Shown here piece by piece: positions 33,734-41,423 of a stretch of 64,000 nt of DNA. The stretch's first letter is position 1; every line of letters starts with the position of its first letter. A program made the translations under genes and the position numbers. Under the pieces are notes generated by a model that was given only the letters and a program-made list of their open reading frames with translations, had not been told where the DNA came from and ran no database searches. Source of the DNA: Nocardioides kribbensis (GTDB lineage Bacteria; Actinomycetota; Actinomycetes; Propionibacteriales; Nocardioidaceae); contig NZ_JADCLL010000001.1 in NCBI RefSeq assembly GCF_015070375.1, positions 1,118,501-1,182,500 on the forward strand, in the 5' to 3' direction.

Positions 33734-35394
33734 GAGAGGGACTCCACGATCGGGCCGAGCACGAGCACGGGCACGTAGGTCAGACCGACCAGGACCAGGG
33801 CGACGCCGGCGAGCAGGGTGACGAAGAGGGGACGGTGGGTCGGCAGCGTGCCGGCCCCGGGCGGTCGTGGGTGCTGCTCGGCGAAGCGCCCGGCGAGGGC
33901 GAGCACCAGCACCATCGGCACGAAGCGGCCCAGCAGCATGCACAGGCCGAGCAGGGTGTTCCAGAACGGCGTGCCCGACGTCAGCCCACCGAAGGCGCTG
34001 CCGTTGTTGTTGCTCGCCGACGTCACGGCGTAGACCGCCTCCGTCAGCCCGTGGGGGCCGCCCTCCTGCAGCCCGGCCAGACCGGCCGGAGCGGTGAGGG
34101 CCACGGCGCTGCCGACGAGGACGAGCACGGGGGTGGTGAGCACGTAGCCCGCCACCAGCACGATCTCGCGCTGGCCGATGCGCTTGCCGACGTACTCCGG
34201 TGTGCGACCCACCATCAGACCGCTGAGGAAGACGGTCACGACGGCGAGCATCAGCATGCCGTAGAGCCCCGACCCGACACCGCCGGGCGAGATCTCGCCG
34301 AGCATCATGTTGAAGAGGGCGATGCCCCCGCCGGGGGCGGTGAGCGAGTCGTGCATGGCGTTGACCGCACCGGTCGAGGTGCCGGTCGTGACCGCCGCCC
34401 ACAGGGCCGACCCGGCGGTGCCGAAGCGGACCTCCTTGCCCTCCAGCGCTCCGCCGGCGAGCTCGGGCGCGGAGCCGGGCCCGGCCATCTCGGCCCAGGT
34501 CAGCAGGGCCACCGAGGTCGTGAGCAGCAGGGCCATGACCGCCACCACGGCGCCGCCCTGACGGCGGTCGCGCACGAGGTGGCCGAAGGCCCAGGCCATC
34601 GCGAAGGGCACCAGCAGCATCAGGTACGTCTCGAGCAGGTTGCTGGCCGGCGACGGGTTCTCGAAGGGGTGGGCGGAGTTGACGTTGTAGAAGCCGCCGC
34701 CGTTGGTGCCGAGCTGCTTGATCGCCTCCTGGCTGGCCACCGGTCCGCCGGTGATCTCCTGGGTGGCGCCGCTCAGCGTGGTCACGGCGTGGGGCTCGGC
34801 GAGGTTCTGCACCGCCCCGAGCGCCACCAGCAGCAGCGCGGAGAGCAGCGCGATCGGCAGCAGCACCCGCACGACGCCGCGCACGAGGTCGGTCCAGAAG
34901 TTGCCGACCCGACCGTCGCGGCCGCTGCGGGCCAGGCCACGCGCCAGGGCCGCCGCGACGGCCATGCCGACCCCGGCCGAGACGAAGTTCTGCACCGTCA
35001 GACCGGCCATCTGCATCGTGTGGCCCAGGGCGGCCTCGCCGGAGTACCACTGCCAGTTGGTGTTGGTCACGAAGCTGACCGCGGTGTTCCAGGCACCGTC
35101 GGCGGGCAGCGCCGGGAAGCCGAGGGACAGCGGCAGGTGCTGCTGGAGGCGCCCGAGGGCGTAGAGCCCGAGCACCCCGACCATCGAGAAGCCGAGCACC
35201 GACAGGGCGTAGGTGCGCCAGTGCTGGTCGGCGTCGGGGTCGAGGCGCAGCAGGCGGTAGGCCGCCGACTCGACGCGCAGGTGGCGCGGGGAGAGGTACA
35301 TCAGCGCCAGCCGGCGCCCGAGGACGGGCACGGTGAGCGCGAGCAGCGCGGCGAGGAGGAGGACCTGGCCGAGCGCGGGGCCGAGCGCGCTCAC
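33730..35394 (-). CDS. kdpA: Potassium-transporting ATPase channel subunit KdpA
   Basis: KdpA is the K+-selective channel subunit, 554 residues, about ten helices, related to the Trk/HKT superfamily. Selectivity-filter loops are visible: [31 protein letters not shown] and [16 protein letters not shown] 35394 overlaps the kdpF stop as GTGA and gives the expected N-terminus (a hydrophobic helix then [10 protein letters not shown]). Confidence 0.95.
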   Translation of the reverse strand: MSALGPALGQVLLLAALLALTVPVLGRRLALMYLSPRHLRVESAAYRLLRLDPDADQHWRTYALSVLGFSMVGVLGLYALGRLQQHLPLSLGFPALPADGAWNTAVSFVTNTNWQWYSGEAALGHTMQMAGLTVQNFVSAGVGMAVAAALARGLARSGRDGRVGNFWTDLVRGVVRVLLPIALLSALLLVALGAVQNLAEPHAVTTLSGATQEITGGPVASQEAIKQLGTNGGGFYNVNSAHPFENPSPASNLLETYLMLLVPFAMAWAFGHLVRDRRQGGAVVAVMALLLTTSVALLTWAEMAGPGSAPELAGGALEGKEVRFGTAGSALWAAVTTGTSTGAVNAMHDSLTAPGGGIALFNMMLGEISPGGVGSGLYGMLMLAVVTVFLSGLMVGRTPEYVGKRIGQREIVLVAGYVLTTPVLVLVGSAVALTAPAGLAGLQEGGPHGLTEAVYAVTSASNNNGSAFGGLTSGTPFWNTLLGLCMLLGRFVPMVLVLALAGRFAEQHPRPPGAGTLPTHRPLFVTLLAGVALVLVGLTYVPVLVLGPIVESLS

Positions 35395-35468
35395 CGCAGC
35401 GCGCCGACGAGCAGCGTCAGCAGGAGGAAGGAGACCAGGGTCAGCAGGAGGAAGGCGAGATCGGGCAC
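35391..35468 (-). CDS. kdpF: K+-transporting ATPase small subunit KdpF
   Basis: A 25-residue single-helix peptide ([19 protein letters not shown] core) at the head of the kdp operon, where KdpF sits in other bacteria; it stabilises the KdpABC complex. It starts at GTG 35468 behind an A-GGGGG run and its stop overlaps the kdpA start as GTGA. No kdpD/kdpE genes follow in this window. Confidence 0.85.
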   Translation of the reverse strand: MPDLAFLLLTLVSFLLLTLLVGALR

Positions 35469-35509
35469 CCCCCTTGTCTAGGGCCGCCGCCTGGCGCCGC
35501 CGCCGGGTC

Positions 35510-35555
35510 TTGACGCTTCCCTGACGCCCTGCCGGCCGCCGTTGACGCATCCCTG
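35510..35555. promoter_or_regulatory. Paired direct repeat upstream of kdpFABC
   Basis: TTGACGCTTCCCTG (35510-35523) and TTGACGCATCCCTG (35542-35555) match at 13 of 14 positions and are 32 bp apart, about three helical turns. A partial copy (TGACGCCCTG) sits between. This layout suits binding of a dimeric response regulator such as KdpE about 40-90 bp ahead of kdpF. Confidence 0.55.
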
Positions 35556-35578
35556 GCGCGTGGACCCCGGGACGCAGA

Positions 35579-35610
35579 CCGCCCCGCCGCGCGGGTGCGC
35601 GGCGGGGCGG
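35579..35610 (-). terminator. Hairpin terminator after the GlsB/YeaQ-family gene
   Basis: A perfect stem of 14 bp, CCGCCCCGCCGCGC with its complement around a GGGT loop, 22 bases past the stop of the gene at 35633. No U-tract. Confidence 0.8.
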
Positions 35611-35632
35611 GAGGTCGTGCGGTGGGAGAGCG

Positions 35633-35893
35633 TCAGACGCGGGTCTTGTTCTTGCCCGCGACGCTCTCGGCGACGCCGATGAGGAGCACGGCGGCGATGA
35701 CGGCGAGCACGAAGCCGATGACGTTCAGCTCGAAGATGCCGCCGGTGCCGAAGAGCTGCGCGATGAGCCCTCCGATGAGGGAGCCGACGAGGCCGAGACC
35801 GAGGGTCGCGAGCAGCCCCAGGTTCTGCTTGCCGGGCTTGATGAGGCGCGCGAGCGCGCCGATGATGAGGCCTGCCACAAGGAATCCGATCAT
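35633..35893 (-). CDS. GlsB/YeaQ/YmgE family small membrane protein
   Basis: An 86-residue membrane protein with three hydrophobic segments. GFLVAGLIIGALARLIKPGK at the N-terminus and the Gly-rich LGLLATLGLGLVGSLIGGLI helix are the family hallmark. Members are called transglycosylase-associated or stress-response membrane proteins; the biochemical role is unknown. ATG 35893 lies seven bases after TAGCGT, with no ribosome site between. Confidence 0.88.
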   Translation of the reverse strand: MIGFLVAGLIIGALARLIKPGKQNLGLLATLGLGLVGSLIGGLIAQLFGTGGIFELNVIGFVLAVIAAVLLIGVAESVAGKNKTRV

Positions 35894-35900
35894 GGAGCAG

Positions 35901-35906
35901 ACGCTA
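35901..35906 (-). promoter_or_regulatory. -10 element of a predicted leaderless promoter (GlsB/YeaQ gene)
   Basis: TAGCGT on - ends seven bases before ATG 35893. Confidence 0.6.
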
Positions 35907-36085
35907 CGCACGGGGGCGGCCCGACCCATCACCCGTGGAGGTGACACGTCGGGGCACAGGCGTGCTCCCGCGCCGGGGCGGGCGCCGGTGGGAATGCCGC
36001 ACCCCGGGTCGTGGTTGAGTCACGGTTGACCCGCGCAACCAACCGCGCGGACCGCCCCACGAGCCCCACCCAGGAGCCCCTCCCC

Positions 36086-37534
36086 GTGTCACCAGCGATC
36101 CGTGGCAACCAGAGCCTCACCTTCGCCGTCCTCACCGTCGCGGTCTCGTCCTTCGCGCTGCTGCAGTCGCTCATCGTGCCGGTGCTGGCGCAGATCCAGC
36201 TCGAGTACGACACCGACCAGACCACCGTGACGTGGGTGCTGACCGCCTACCTGCTCTCGGCGTCGATCGCGACCCCGCTGCTGGGCCGGATCGGCGACGC
36301 CGTGGGCAAGAAGAAGATGCTCGTGGTCACCCTGAGCGCCCTGGCCGTGGGCTCGCTCATGGCCGCGCTGGCGCCGAGCATCGGCTGGCTGATCGTCGCC
36401 CGGGTGGTGCAGGGCCTCGGCGGCGGCGTGCTGCCGCTGTCGTTCGGCATCATCCGCGACGAGTTCACCGGCCGGGTCACCGGCGCGCTCAGCGTGATCG
36501 CCTCGCTCACCGCGGTCGGCTTCGGCGCCGGCATCGTGGTGGCCGGCCCGATCGTCGACTCGCTGGGCTACCACTGGCTGTTCTGGCTGCCGATGATCGC
36601 CACCGCCGTCGCCGCCCTCGCCGCGCTCGTGCTGGTGCCCGAGTCGCCCGTGCGCACCCCCGGGCGCCTGCCCGCCCTGCCCGCCGTGCTGCTCGCCGGC
36701 TGGCTGGTCGCCCTGCTGCTGGCCGTGAGCCAGGGCAACAAGTGGGGCTGGGCCTCGATCGAGGTGCTGGGCCTGCTCGCGGCCGCCGCCGTCCTCGCCG
36801 CCCTGTGGGTGCGCGTCGAGACGCGGGTGCCGGTGCCGCTCATCGACATGCAGATGATGCGCCTGCGCGGGGTCTGGACGACCAACGTCGTCGGCGCCTT
36901 CGTCGGCTTCGGCATGTTCGCCTCCTTCGGCTTCCTGCCGCAGTTCCTCCAGACCCCGTCGGCGGCCGGCTACGGCTTCGACGCCACCATCACCGAGTCG
37001 GGCCACCTGCTGCTGCCCAGCGCCGTGGCCAGCTTCGTGGTCGGCTTCCTCACCGCCCGCCTCATCGGCCGCTTCGGCGCCCGCCTGGTCATCGTCACCG
37101 GCACCCTGATCAGCGGTGCGGCCTTCGCCTCGATGGCGCTCTTCCACGACACCACCGCCCAGCTCTACGCCGCCACCACGGCCCAGGGCCTCGGCTCGGG
37201 CCTGGTCTTCTCCAGCCTGGCCGGCGTGGTCATCGCCAGCGTGCCGCGCGAGCAGACCGGCGTGGCCAGCGGCATGAACGCCAACATCCGCACCATCGGC
37301 GGCTCCATCGGCTCGGCCGTCATGGCCGGCATCGTGACCGCCCGGATGAACCCGGCCGGCTTCCCCGAGGAGAGCGGCTACACGATCGGCTTCGCGATCC
37401 TGGCCGTCGGCATGCTGGTGGCCGCGGCCGCCGCGATGCGGATCCCCGACATCCACGACCCCGCGACCGAGCAGACCGACGACGCGGTCGAGCTCGAGCC
37501 GGAGGTCCCCTCGCCGCAGCCGGTCAACGGCTAG
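36086..37534 (+). CDS. MFS transporter, DHA2 (EmrB/QacA) drug-exporter type
   Basis: A 482-residue proton-driven exporter with 12-14 helices. Motif A is LLGRIGDAVGKKKM near residue 75. The sequence ARVVQGLGGGVLPLSFGIIRDEF and a C-terminal SGMNANIRTIGGSIGSAVM block are typical of DHA2 drug exporters. GTG 36086 was preferred because CAGGAG lies about nine bases upstream; an upstream GTG at 36011 has no site. Its TAG stop overlaps the stop of the convergent GroES-like gene. The substrate is unknown. Confidence 0.87.
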   Translation: MSPAIRGNQSLTFAVLTVAVSSFALLQSLIVPVLAQIQLEYDTDQTTVTWVLTAYLLSASIATPLLGRIGDAVGKKKMLVVTLSALAVGSLMAALAPSIGWLIVARVVQGLGGGVLPLSFGIIRDEFTGRVTGALSVIASLTAVGFGAGIVVAGPIVDSLGYHWLFWLPMIATAVAALAALVLVPESPVRTPGRLPALPAVLLAGWLVALLLAVSQGNKWGWASIEVLGLLAAAAVLAALWVRVETRVPVPLIDMQMMRLRGVWTTNVVGAFVGFGMFASFGFLPQFLQTPSAAGYGFDATITESGHLLLPSAVASFVVGFLTARLIGRFGARLVIVTGTLISGAAFASMALFHDTTAQLYAATTAQGLGSGLVFSSLAGVVIASVPREQTGVASGMNANIRTIGGSIGSAVMAGIVTARMNPAGFPEESGYTIGFAILAVGMLVAAAAAMRIPDIHDPATEQTDDAVELEPEVPSPQPVNG

Positions 37535-37854
37535 AGGTAGAGCCCGGTGGCCTCGTCGCCCAGCCGCTCGGCGGCCACGGCGTGCACGTCGCGCTCGCGC
37601 ATGACGACGTAGAGCTCGCCGTGCACCTCGACCTCGGACTTGTCGTCGGCGTCGAAGAGCACGCGGTCGCCGGTCTCGACCGAGCGGGCGCTGGGCCCGG
37701 TGGCCACGACGCGGGCCCACGAGAGCCGGCGCGCGCCCATGGCCGCGGTCGCCGGGATCACGATGCCTCCCGACGAGCGGCGCTCGCCGGCCTCGGCGTC
37801 GATCTCGACGAGCACGCGGTCGTGCAGCATCTTGATCGGCAGCTTGTCCGACAC
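37531..37854 (-). CDS. GroES-like co-chaperonin paralogue
   Basis: A 107-residue GroES-family protein. MLHDRVLVEIDAEAGERRSSGGIVIP matches the GroES N-terminus with its mobile loop, and GDRVLFDADDKSEVEVHGEL matches the C-terminal strand. A 15-residue tail (VAAERLGDEATGLYL) extends beyond the usual end. No groEL is adjacent. The stop shares the self-complementary CTAG at 37531-37534 with the convergent MFS gene. It may form a heptamer with GroEL or have diverged; this cannot be settled from the sequence. Confidence 0.85.
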   Translation of the reverse strand: MSDKLPIKMLHDRVLVEIDAEAGERRSSGGIVIPATAAMGARRLSWARVVATGPSARSVETGDRVLFDADDKSEVEVHGELYVVMRERDVHAVAAERLGDEATGLYL

Positions 37855-37880
37855 GGGCTCGGCCTGTCCGGGGGGCGGCG

Positions 37881-38138
37881 TCAGCGCACGACGCGGCGCA
37901 CGACGACGAGCGTCACCACGACGCCGACGACCACACCGACGGTCTTGAGGATGTTGTCGGTGCGCGGCTCACCGGAGTCGACGTCGACGTAGTGGGCCTT
38001 CAGCGAGTAGGCCTGGCGCCCCGCGATGGTCTTGGGGCTGGCCCGGTGCAGCAGCTGGTCGATGGTGCCGGCCAGACGCTCGCGGGTCTCCTCGATCTCA
38101 CGCTCGAGGGCGCTGGGCTGCTTGGGCTCGTTGGTCAC
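37881..38138 (-). CDS. DUF3618 domain protein
   Basis: An 85-residue actinobacterial membrane-associated protein. The N-terminal helix REIEETRERLAGTIDQLLHR is the DUF3618 hallmark, and a single hydrophobic segment (ILKTVGVVVGVVVTLVVV) ends the protein. Function is unknown. GTG 38138 lies six bases after TAGCGT, which itself overlaps the cbiO stop codon. Confidence 0.85.
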   Translation of the reverse strand: MTNEPKQPSALEREIEETRERLAGTIDQLLHRASPKTIAGRQAYSLKAHYVDVDSGEPRTDNILKTVGVVVGVVVTLVVVRRVVR

Positions 38139-38144
38139 CCGCCC

Positions 38145-38150
38145 ACGCTA
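38145..38150 (-). promoter_or_regulatory. -10 element of the DUF3618 gene overlapping the cbiO stop
   Basis: TAGCGT on - starts with the TAG stop of cbiO and ends six bases before GTG 38138. Confidence 0.55.
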
Positions 38151-38912
38151 CCAACCCGCGCCGCGGCCGAGGCCGCGCGGGTCGAAGCCGAAGGGCAGCT
38201 CGAGGCGGTGGCGGCGCATCAGGTCGTCGTCGGTCAGCACGTCGTAGGTCGCGCCGTCGGCCACGACCGTGCCGTCGTGGAGCACCACCGACCGCGGGCA
38301 GAGCTCCAGGGCGTAGGGCAGGTCGTGGGTCACCATGAGCACGGTGACGTCGAGCGAGCGCAGGATGTCGGCGAGCTCGCGTCGCGAGGCGGGGTCGAGG
38401 TTGGAGGAGGGCTCGTCGAGCACGAGCACCTCCGGCTCCATGACCAGCACGGTCGCCACCGCGACGCGGCGGCGCTGGCCGAAGGACAGGTGGTGCGGCG
38501 GCCGGTCGGCGTAGTCGGCCATGCCGACCTGCTCGAGCGCGGCCATGACACGACGGTCGAGCTCGGCGCCCCTGACCCCGAGGTTGGCGGGCCCGAAGCC
38601 GACGTCGGCACGCACCGAGCCCATGAAGAGCTGGTCGTCGGGGTCCTGGAACACGATGCCCACGCGTCGCCTGACCTCGGCGAGGTTCTCCTTGGTCACC
38701 GGCAGCCCGCTGACGCTCACGCTGCCGGCCCCGGCGGTGTGGATGCCGTTGAGGTGGAGCACGAGGGTGGTCTTGCCGGCGCCGTTGGGGCCCAGCAGCG
38801 CGACGCGCTCGCCGCGATGCACGTGCAGGTCGACGCCGTAGAGGGCCTGGTGGCCGTCGGGGTAGGCGTAGGCGAGGCCGCGGACGTCGAGCACGGGCGT
38901 GGTCATGGGCAC
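38148..38912 (-). CDS. cbiO: Cobalt/nickel ECF transporter ATP-binding protein CbiO
   Basis: The 254-residue energy-coupling ATPase of the cobalt importer. Walker A is LLGPNGAGKTT, the Q-loop FQDPDDQLF is characteristic of ECF ATPases, the signature is LSFGQRRRVA, Walker B is VLVLDEPSSNLDP and the switch His is in MVTHDLPY. A GTG (38912) and an ATG (38906) are possible starts. It is last in the cbiM-PDGLE-cbiQ-cbiO operon. Confidence 0.94.
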   Translation of the reverse strand: MPMTTPVLDVRGLAYAYPDGHQALYGVDLHVHRGERVALLGPNGAGKTTLVLHLNGIHTAGAGSVSVSGLPVTKENLAEVRRRVGIVFQDPDDQLFMGSVRADVGFGPANLGVRGAELDRRVMAALEQVGMADYADRPPHHLSFGQRRRVAVATVLVMEPEVLVLDEPSSNLDPASRRELADILRSLDVTVLMVTHDLPYALELCPRSVVLHDGTVVADGATYDVLTDDDLMRRHRLELPFGFDPRGLGRGAGW

Positions 38913-38934
38913 ATCATCGCGCCGGCGCCCGCGC

Positions 38935-39603
38935 TCATCGCGGCATGGTGCCGGTGTAGCCCCGCGAGAGCATCGCGAGGTGCACCCGCTCGCCGCGCTC
39001 GTAGGAGCGGATGAAGAGCGACCCCATGGAGCGCGCGAGCACCGGCCAGTGCCGGGGGTTGCGCGCGGAGAAGCCCCGCGACTCCCGGGCGACCCTCATC
39101 CGCTGCAGCTCGGTGGTGACGACCTCGAGGTAGCGGATCATGAAGCCCATGATCTGCACCAGCAGGCTGGGCAGGCGCAGGCGCTCCAGGCCGCGCAGCA
39201 GGGCCTGCGGCTCCGTGGTGGCGGCCAGCGTCAGGCTGGCCAGCACCCCGAGGGTGCCCTTGGCCAGCAGCGCCCAGGCGGCCAGCAGCCCCGGGCCGCT
39301 GACCGAGACCCCGAGCACCTCGACCCGCTCGCCGTGGGCCACGAAGGGCAGCAGCAGCGCGAAGAGCACGAAGGGCACCTCGACCACCATGCGCTTGAGC
39401 AGGTACGTCGGGGGCACCCGCGAGAGCGCGACGACCCCGAGCAGCACGACCAGGAAGCCGGCGTAGGCCGCGAACCACTCACGCGGCGTGGCCACCACGA
39501 CCACCATGAACGCGACGAGCGCGACGATCTTCAGGTGGGCCGGGGCCCGGTGGACCGCGGAGTGGCCGTGGAAGTGCAGCGTGTGGCCGTGACCGGCGCC
39601 CAC
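38935..39603 (-). CDS. cbiQ: Cobalt ECF transporter T component CbiQ
   Basis: A 222-residue transmembrane coupling subunit. The coupling helix motifs are ARESRGFSARN and the C-terminal MLSRGYTGTMPR, both typical of EcfT/CbiQ. The N-terminus is His-rich (GAGHGHTLHFHGHS), which may sample metal. GTG 39603 follows the preceding stop by one base. Confidence 0.93.
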   Translation of the reverse strand: MGAGHGHTLHFHGHSAVHRAPAHLKIVALVAFMVVVVATPREWFAAYAGFLVVLLGVVALSRVPPTYLLKRMVVEVPFVLFALLLPFVAHGERVEVLGVSVSGPGLLAAWALLAKGTLGVLASLTLAATTEPQALLRGLERLRLPSLLVQIMGFMIRYLEVVTTELQRMRVARESRGFSARNPRHWPVLARSMGSLFIRSYERGERVHLAMLSRGYTGTMPR

Positions 39604-39604
39604 G

Positions 39605-39961
39605 TCAGCGGTCCTGGTCGACGGGCTCGTCGGCGGGCTGGTCGACCGGCTGGTCGGCGGGCTCGCCCCTGCGGCGCACCAGCAGGGTCAGCCCCCCGGC
39701 CAGCGCGAGCACCACGAGCACGCCCACGACGCCGGCCACTCCTCCGGAGAGCCGCTCGTCGGAGATGAAGCTGCTGCCGTAGCCGGCGAAGGGTCCGTCG
39801 CCGGCCGCGTGGTCGGTCTCGGTGTCGGCGAAGCCCTGGTCCTGGGAGACCTTGGTCAGCCCGTCGGGGGCGCTGGCGGCGTAGAAGCTCACGACGCCCG
39901 CGAGCAGCAGCGAGACGACGAGCACCCCGAGGAGCACCGTGCGGGTGCCGGGGCGCCTCAT
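39605..39961 (-). CDS. PDGLE-domain protein (CbiN-like subunit of the cobalt importer)
   Basis: A 118-residue protein with an N-terminal helix, an extracytoplasmic APDGLTKVSQDQGFADTE segment (the PDGLE domain) and a second helix. A short hydrophilic tail rich in Asp/Pro/Gln repeats (PADQPVDQPADEPVDQDR) ends it. It takes the place of CbiN in the operon and probably helps CbiM load metal. The ATG overlaps the cbiM stop as ATGA. Confidence 0.88.
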   Translation of the reverse strand: MRRPGTRTVLLGVLVVSLLLAGVVSFYAASAPDGLTKVSQDQGFADTETDHAAGDGPFAGYGSSFISDERLSGGVAGVVGVLVVLALAGGLTLLVRRRGEPADQPVDQPADEPVDQDR

Positions 39962-40656
39962 GCCGCGCTCGCCGTCGGGGAGGTGCGGACCTCGAGGGTG
40001 CGCTGGGCCAGGACCCGGCGTGCCCCGTGGACGAGGTCGGGGCGCACGGCGATGATCGAGCCGACCGCGAGGAAGGTGATGACCCCCTCGCCGACGCCGA
40101 TGAGCAGGTGCACCCCCAGCATCGCGGTGGTGAGGTTGTCGAGCGGGAGCGGCGCGACGCCGCCCACGGCGTAGAGGCCGACGAAGACCAGCGCCGCGGC
40201 CGGCACCGACACGAAGGCCCCGATCCCGGCGGCGAGCGGCACCATCGACACCCGCTTGGGCAGCACCGCCTGGAGCAGCCGGAAGACGCCCCAGCCGACG
40301 GCGCAGGTCACGACGCCCATCAGCACGATGTTGGTGCCCAGCGCCGTGATGCCGCCGTCGGCGAAGAGCAGGGCCTGCACGACGAAGACCACGCTGGTGC
40401 AGAGCACCCCGGTCCACGGCCCCACGAGCACCGCGGCGATCGCCCCGCCCATGAGGTGGCCGGTCGTGCCCGCCGCGACGGGAAAGTTGAGCATCTGGGT
40501 GGCGAAGACGAAGGCCGCGACGAGGCCGGCCAGCGGCGCCGTGCGGTCGTCGAGCTCACGGCGCGCACCGCGCAGGGCCAGGCCGACAGCGGCGGCGGCC
40601 ACCACGCCGGTGCCGACCGACGTCGGTGCGTCGAGGAATCCGTCGGGCACGTGCAT
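39958..40656 (-). CDS. cbiM: Cobalt ECF transporter S component CbiM
   Basis: A 232-residue metal-binding membrane subunit. The start MHVPDGFLD is the CbiM signature, in which the N-terminal amine and His2 bind Co2+. Further marks are FPVAAGTTGHLMGGAIAAVLVGPWTG and HLLIGVGEGVIT. ATG 40656 is fixed by this motif and by AGGAGA seven bases upstream. There is no B12 riboswitch in the 150-base leader; a 25-bp palindrome lies about 100 bases upstream. Confidence 0.95.
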   Translation of the reverse strand: MHVPDGFLDAPTSVGTGVVAAAAVGLALRGARRELDDRTAPLAGLVAAFVFATQMLNFPVAAGTTGHLMGGAIAAVLVGPWTGVLCTSVVFVVQALLFADGGITALGTNIVLMGVVTCAVGWGVFRLLQAVLPKRVSMVPLAAGIGAFVSVPAAALVFVGLYAVGGVAPLPLDNLTTAMLGVHLLIGVGEGVITFLAVGSIIAVRPDLVHGARRVLAQRTLEVRTSPTASAA

Positions 40657-40755
40657 GCGGGTCTCCTGCGGTCGGGCGTGGCGAGGGGCGGCCGGGCGTG
40701 GTCGGTTACGGTTCGACACCGACGAGTGCCACGGATGGGTCGTTGCCCTCGTGAC

Positions 40756-40780
40756 GTTATTGCACACCGTGTGCGACAAC
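40756..40780. promoter_or_regulatory. 25-bp palindrome between cbiM and bcp
   Basis: Perfect core GCACAC-C-GTGTGC (40762-40774), extended by matching GTT/AAC ends, in the only intergenic region serving both divergent genes. It is a good candidate site for a metal- or redox-sensing dimeric regulator (Fur/Nur/Zur or DtxR type cannot be told apart). Confidence 0.6.
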
Positions 40781-40807
40781 ACTACCCGACCGGACAGGAC
40801 CAGCCCG

Positions 40808-41296
40808 ATGAGCGAGACCGCAGCCCCCACCCGCCTCTCCCCCGGCGACCCGGCCCCCGACCTGACCCTGGGCGACGACACCGGCGCCACGGTCTCGCTG
40901 GCCGACCTGCGCGGGCGCAAGGTGATCGTGTACTTCTACCCCGCGGCGATGACCCCGGGCTGCACCAAGCAGGCCTGCGACTTCACCGACTCGCTGGAGT
41001 CGCTGCGCGCCTCCGGCTACGAGGTGCTCGGCGTCTCCCCCGACAAGCCGGCCAAGCTGGCCAGCTTCCGCGAGCGCGACGGCCTGGGCATCACCCTGCT
41101 CTCCGACCCCGACAAGAGCGCCATGGCGGCGTGGGGCACCTTCGGGGAGAAGAAGATGTACGGCAAGGTCGTCCAGGGCGTCATCCGCTCCACGTTCGTC
41201 GTCGACGAGCAGGGCACGATCGAGCTCGCGCAGTACAACGTCAAGGCCACCGGCCACGTCGCCAAGCTGCGCCGTGACCTGGGCCTCGACGCCTGA
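40808..41296 (+). CDS. bcp: Thioredoxin-dependent thiol peroxidase, Bcp family peroxiredoxin
   Basis: A 162-residue cytosolic peroxiredoxin. Peroxidatic Cys52 and resolving Cys57 lie in MTPGCTKQACDF, the atypical 2-Cys Bcp arrangement. VIVYFYPAAMTPGC precedes it and RSTFVVDEQG closes the fold. ATG 40808 has an AGGA site upstream; the frame continues upstream only through cbiM shadow. A tRNA gene follows 31 bases later. Confidence 0.94.
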   Translation: MSETAAPTRLSPGDPAPDLTLGDDTGATVSLADLRGRKVIVYFYPAAMTPGCTKQACDFTDSLESLRASGYEVLGVSPDKPAKLASFRERDGLGITLLSDPDKSAMAAWGTFGEKKMYGKVVQGVIRSTFVVDEQGTIELAQYNVKATGHVAKLRRDLGLDA

Positions 41297-41327
41297 GCCC
41301 GGGTCGGGCACGCGATACTGGGGCCCG

Positions 41328-41400
41328 GCGCCCGTAGCCCAACGGCAGAGGCAACAGGTTTAGGTCCTGTCCAGTGAGAGTTCGAATCTCTCCGGGCGCA
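41328..41400 (+). tRNA. tRNA with Leu(TAG) anticodon in a class I (short variable loop) body
   Basis: A 73-nt cloverleaf with a perfect 7-bp acceptor (GCGCCCG/CGGGCGC). The D-arm is GCC...GGC with a GG pair, the anticodon stem ACAGG/CCTGT encloses TTTAGGT (anticodon TAG, reading CTA), and the T-arm GAGAG-TTCGAAT-CTCTC is perfect. The variable loop is only CCAGT, whereas bacterial tRNA-Leu normally has a long class II variable arm. CCA is not encoded (ACTC follows). A GATACT -10-like box lies nine bases upstream. Anticodon-based identity is Leu; charging identity is uncertain. Confidence 0.85.
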
Positions 41401-41423
41401 CTCCGGTCCGGGGACCGGGCGGC

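Noticed and set aside
40657..40755. Cobalamin riboswitch before cbiM
   Set aside because: No aptamer core or B12-box-like sequence was found, and the leader is too short once the palindrome is set aside.
41328..41400. Amber suppressor tRNA
   Set aside because: The anticodon is 5'-UAG-3', which reads CUA, not the UAG stop; a suppressor would need CUA as anticodon.
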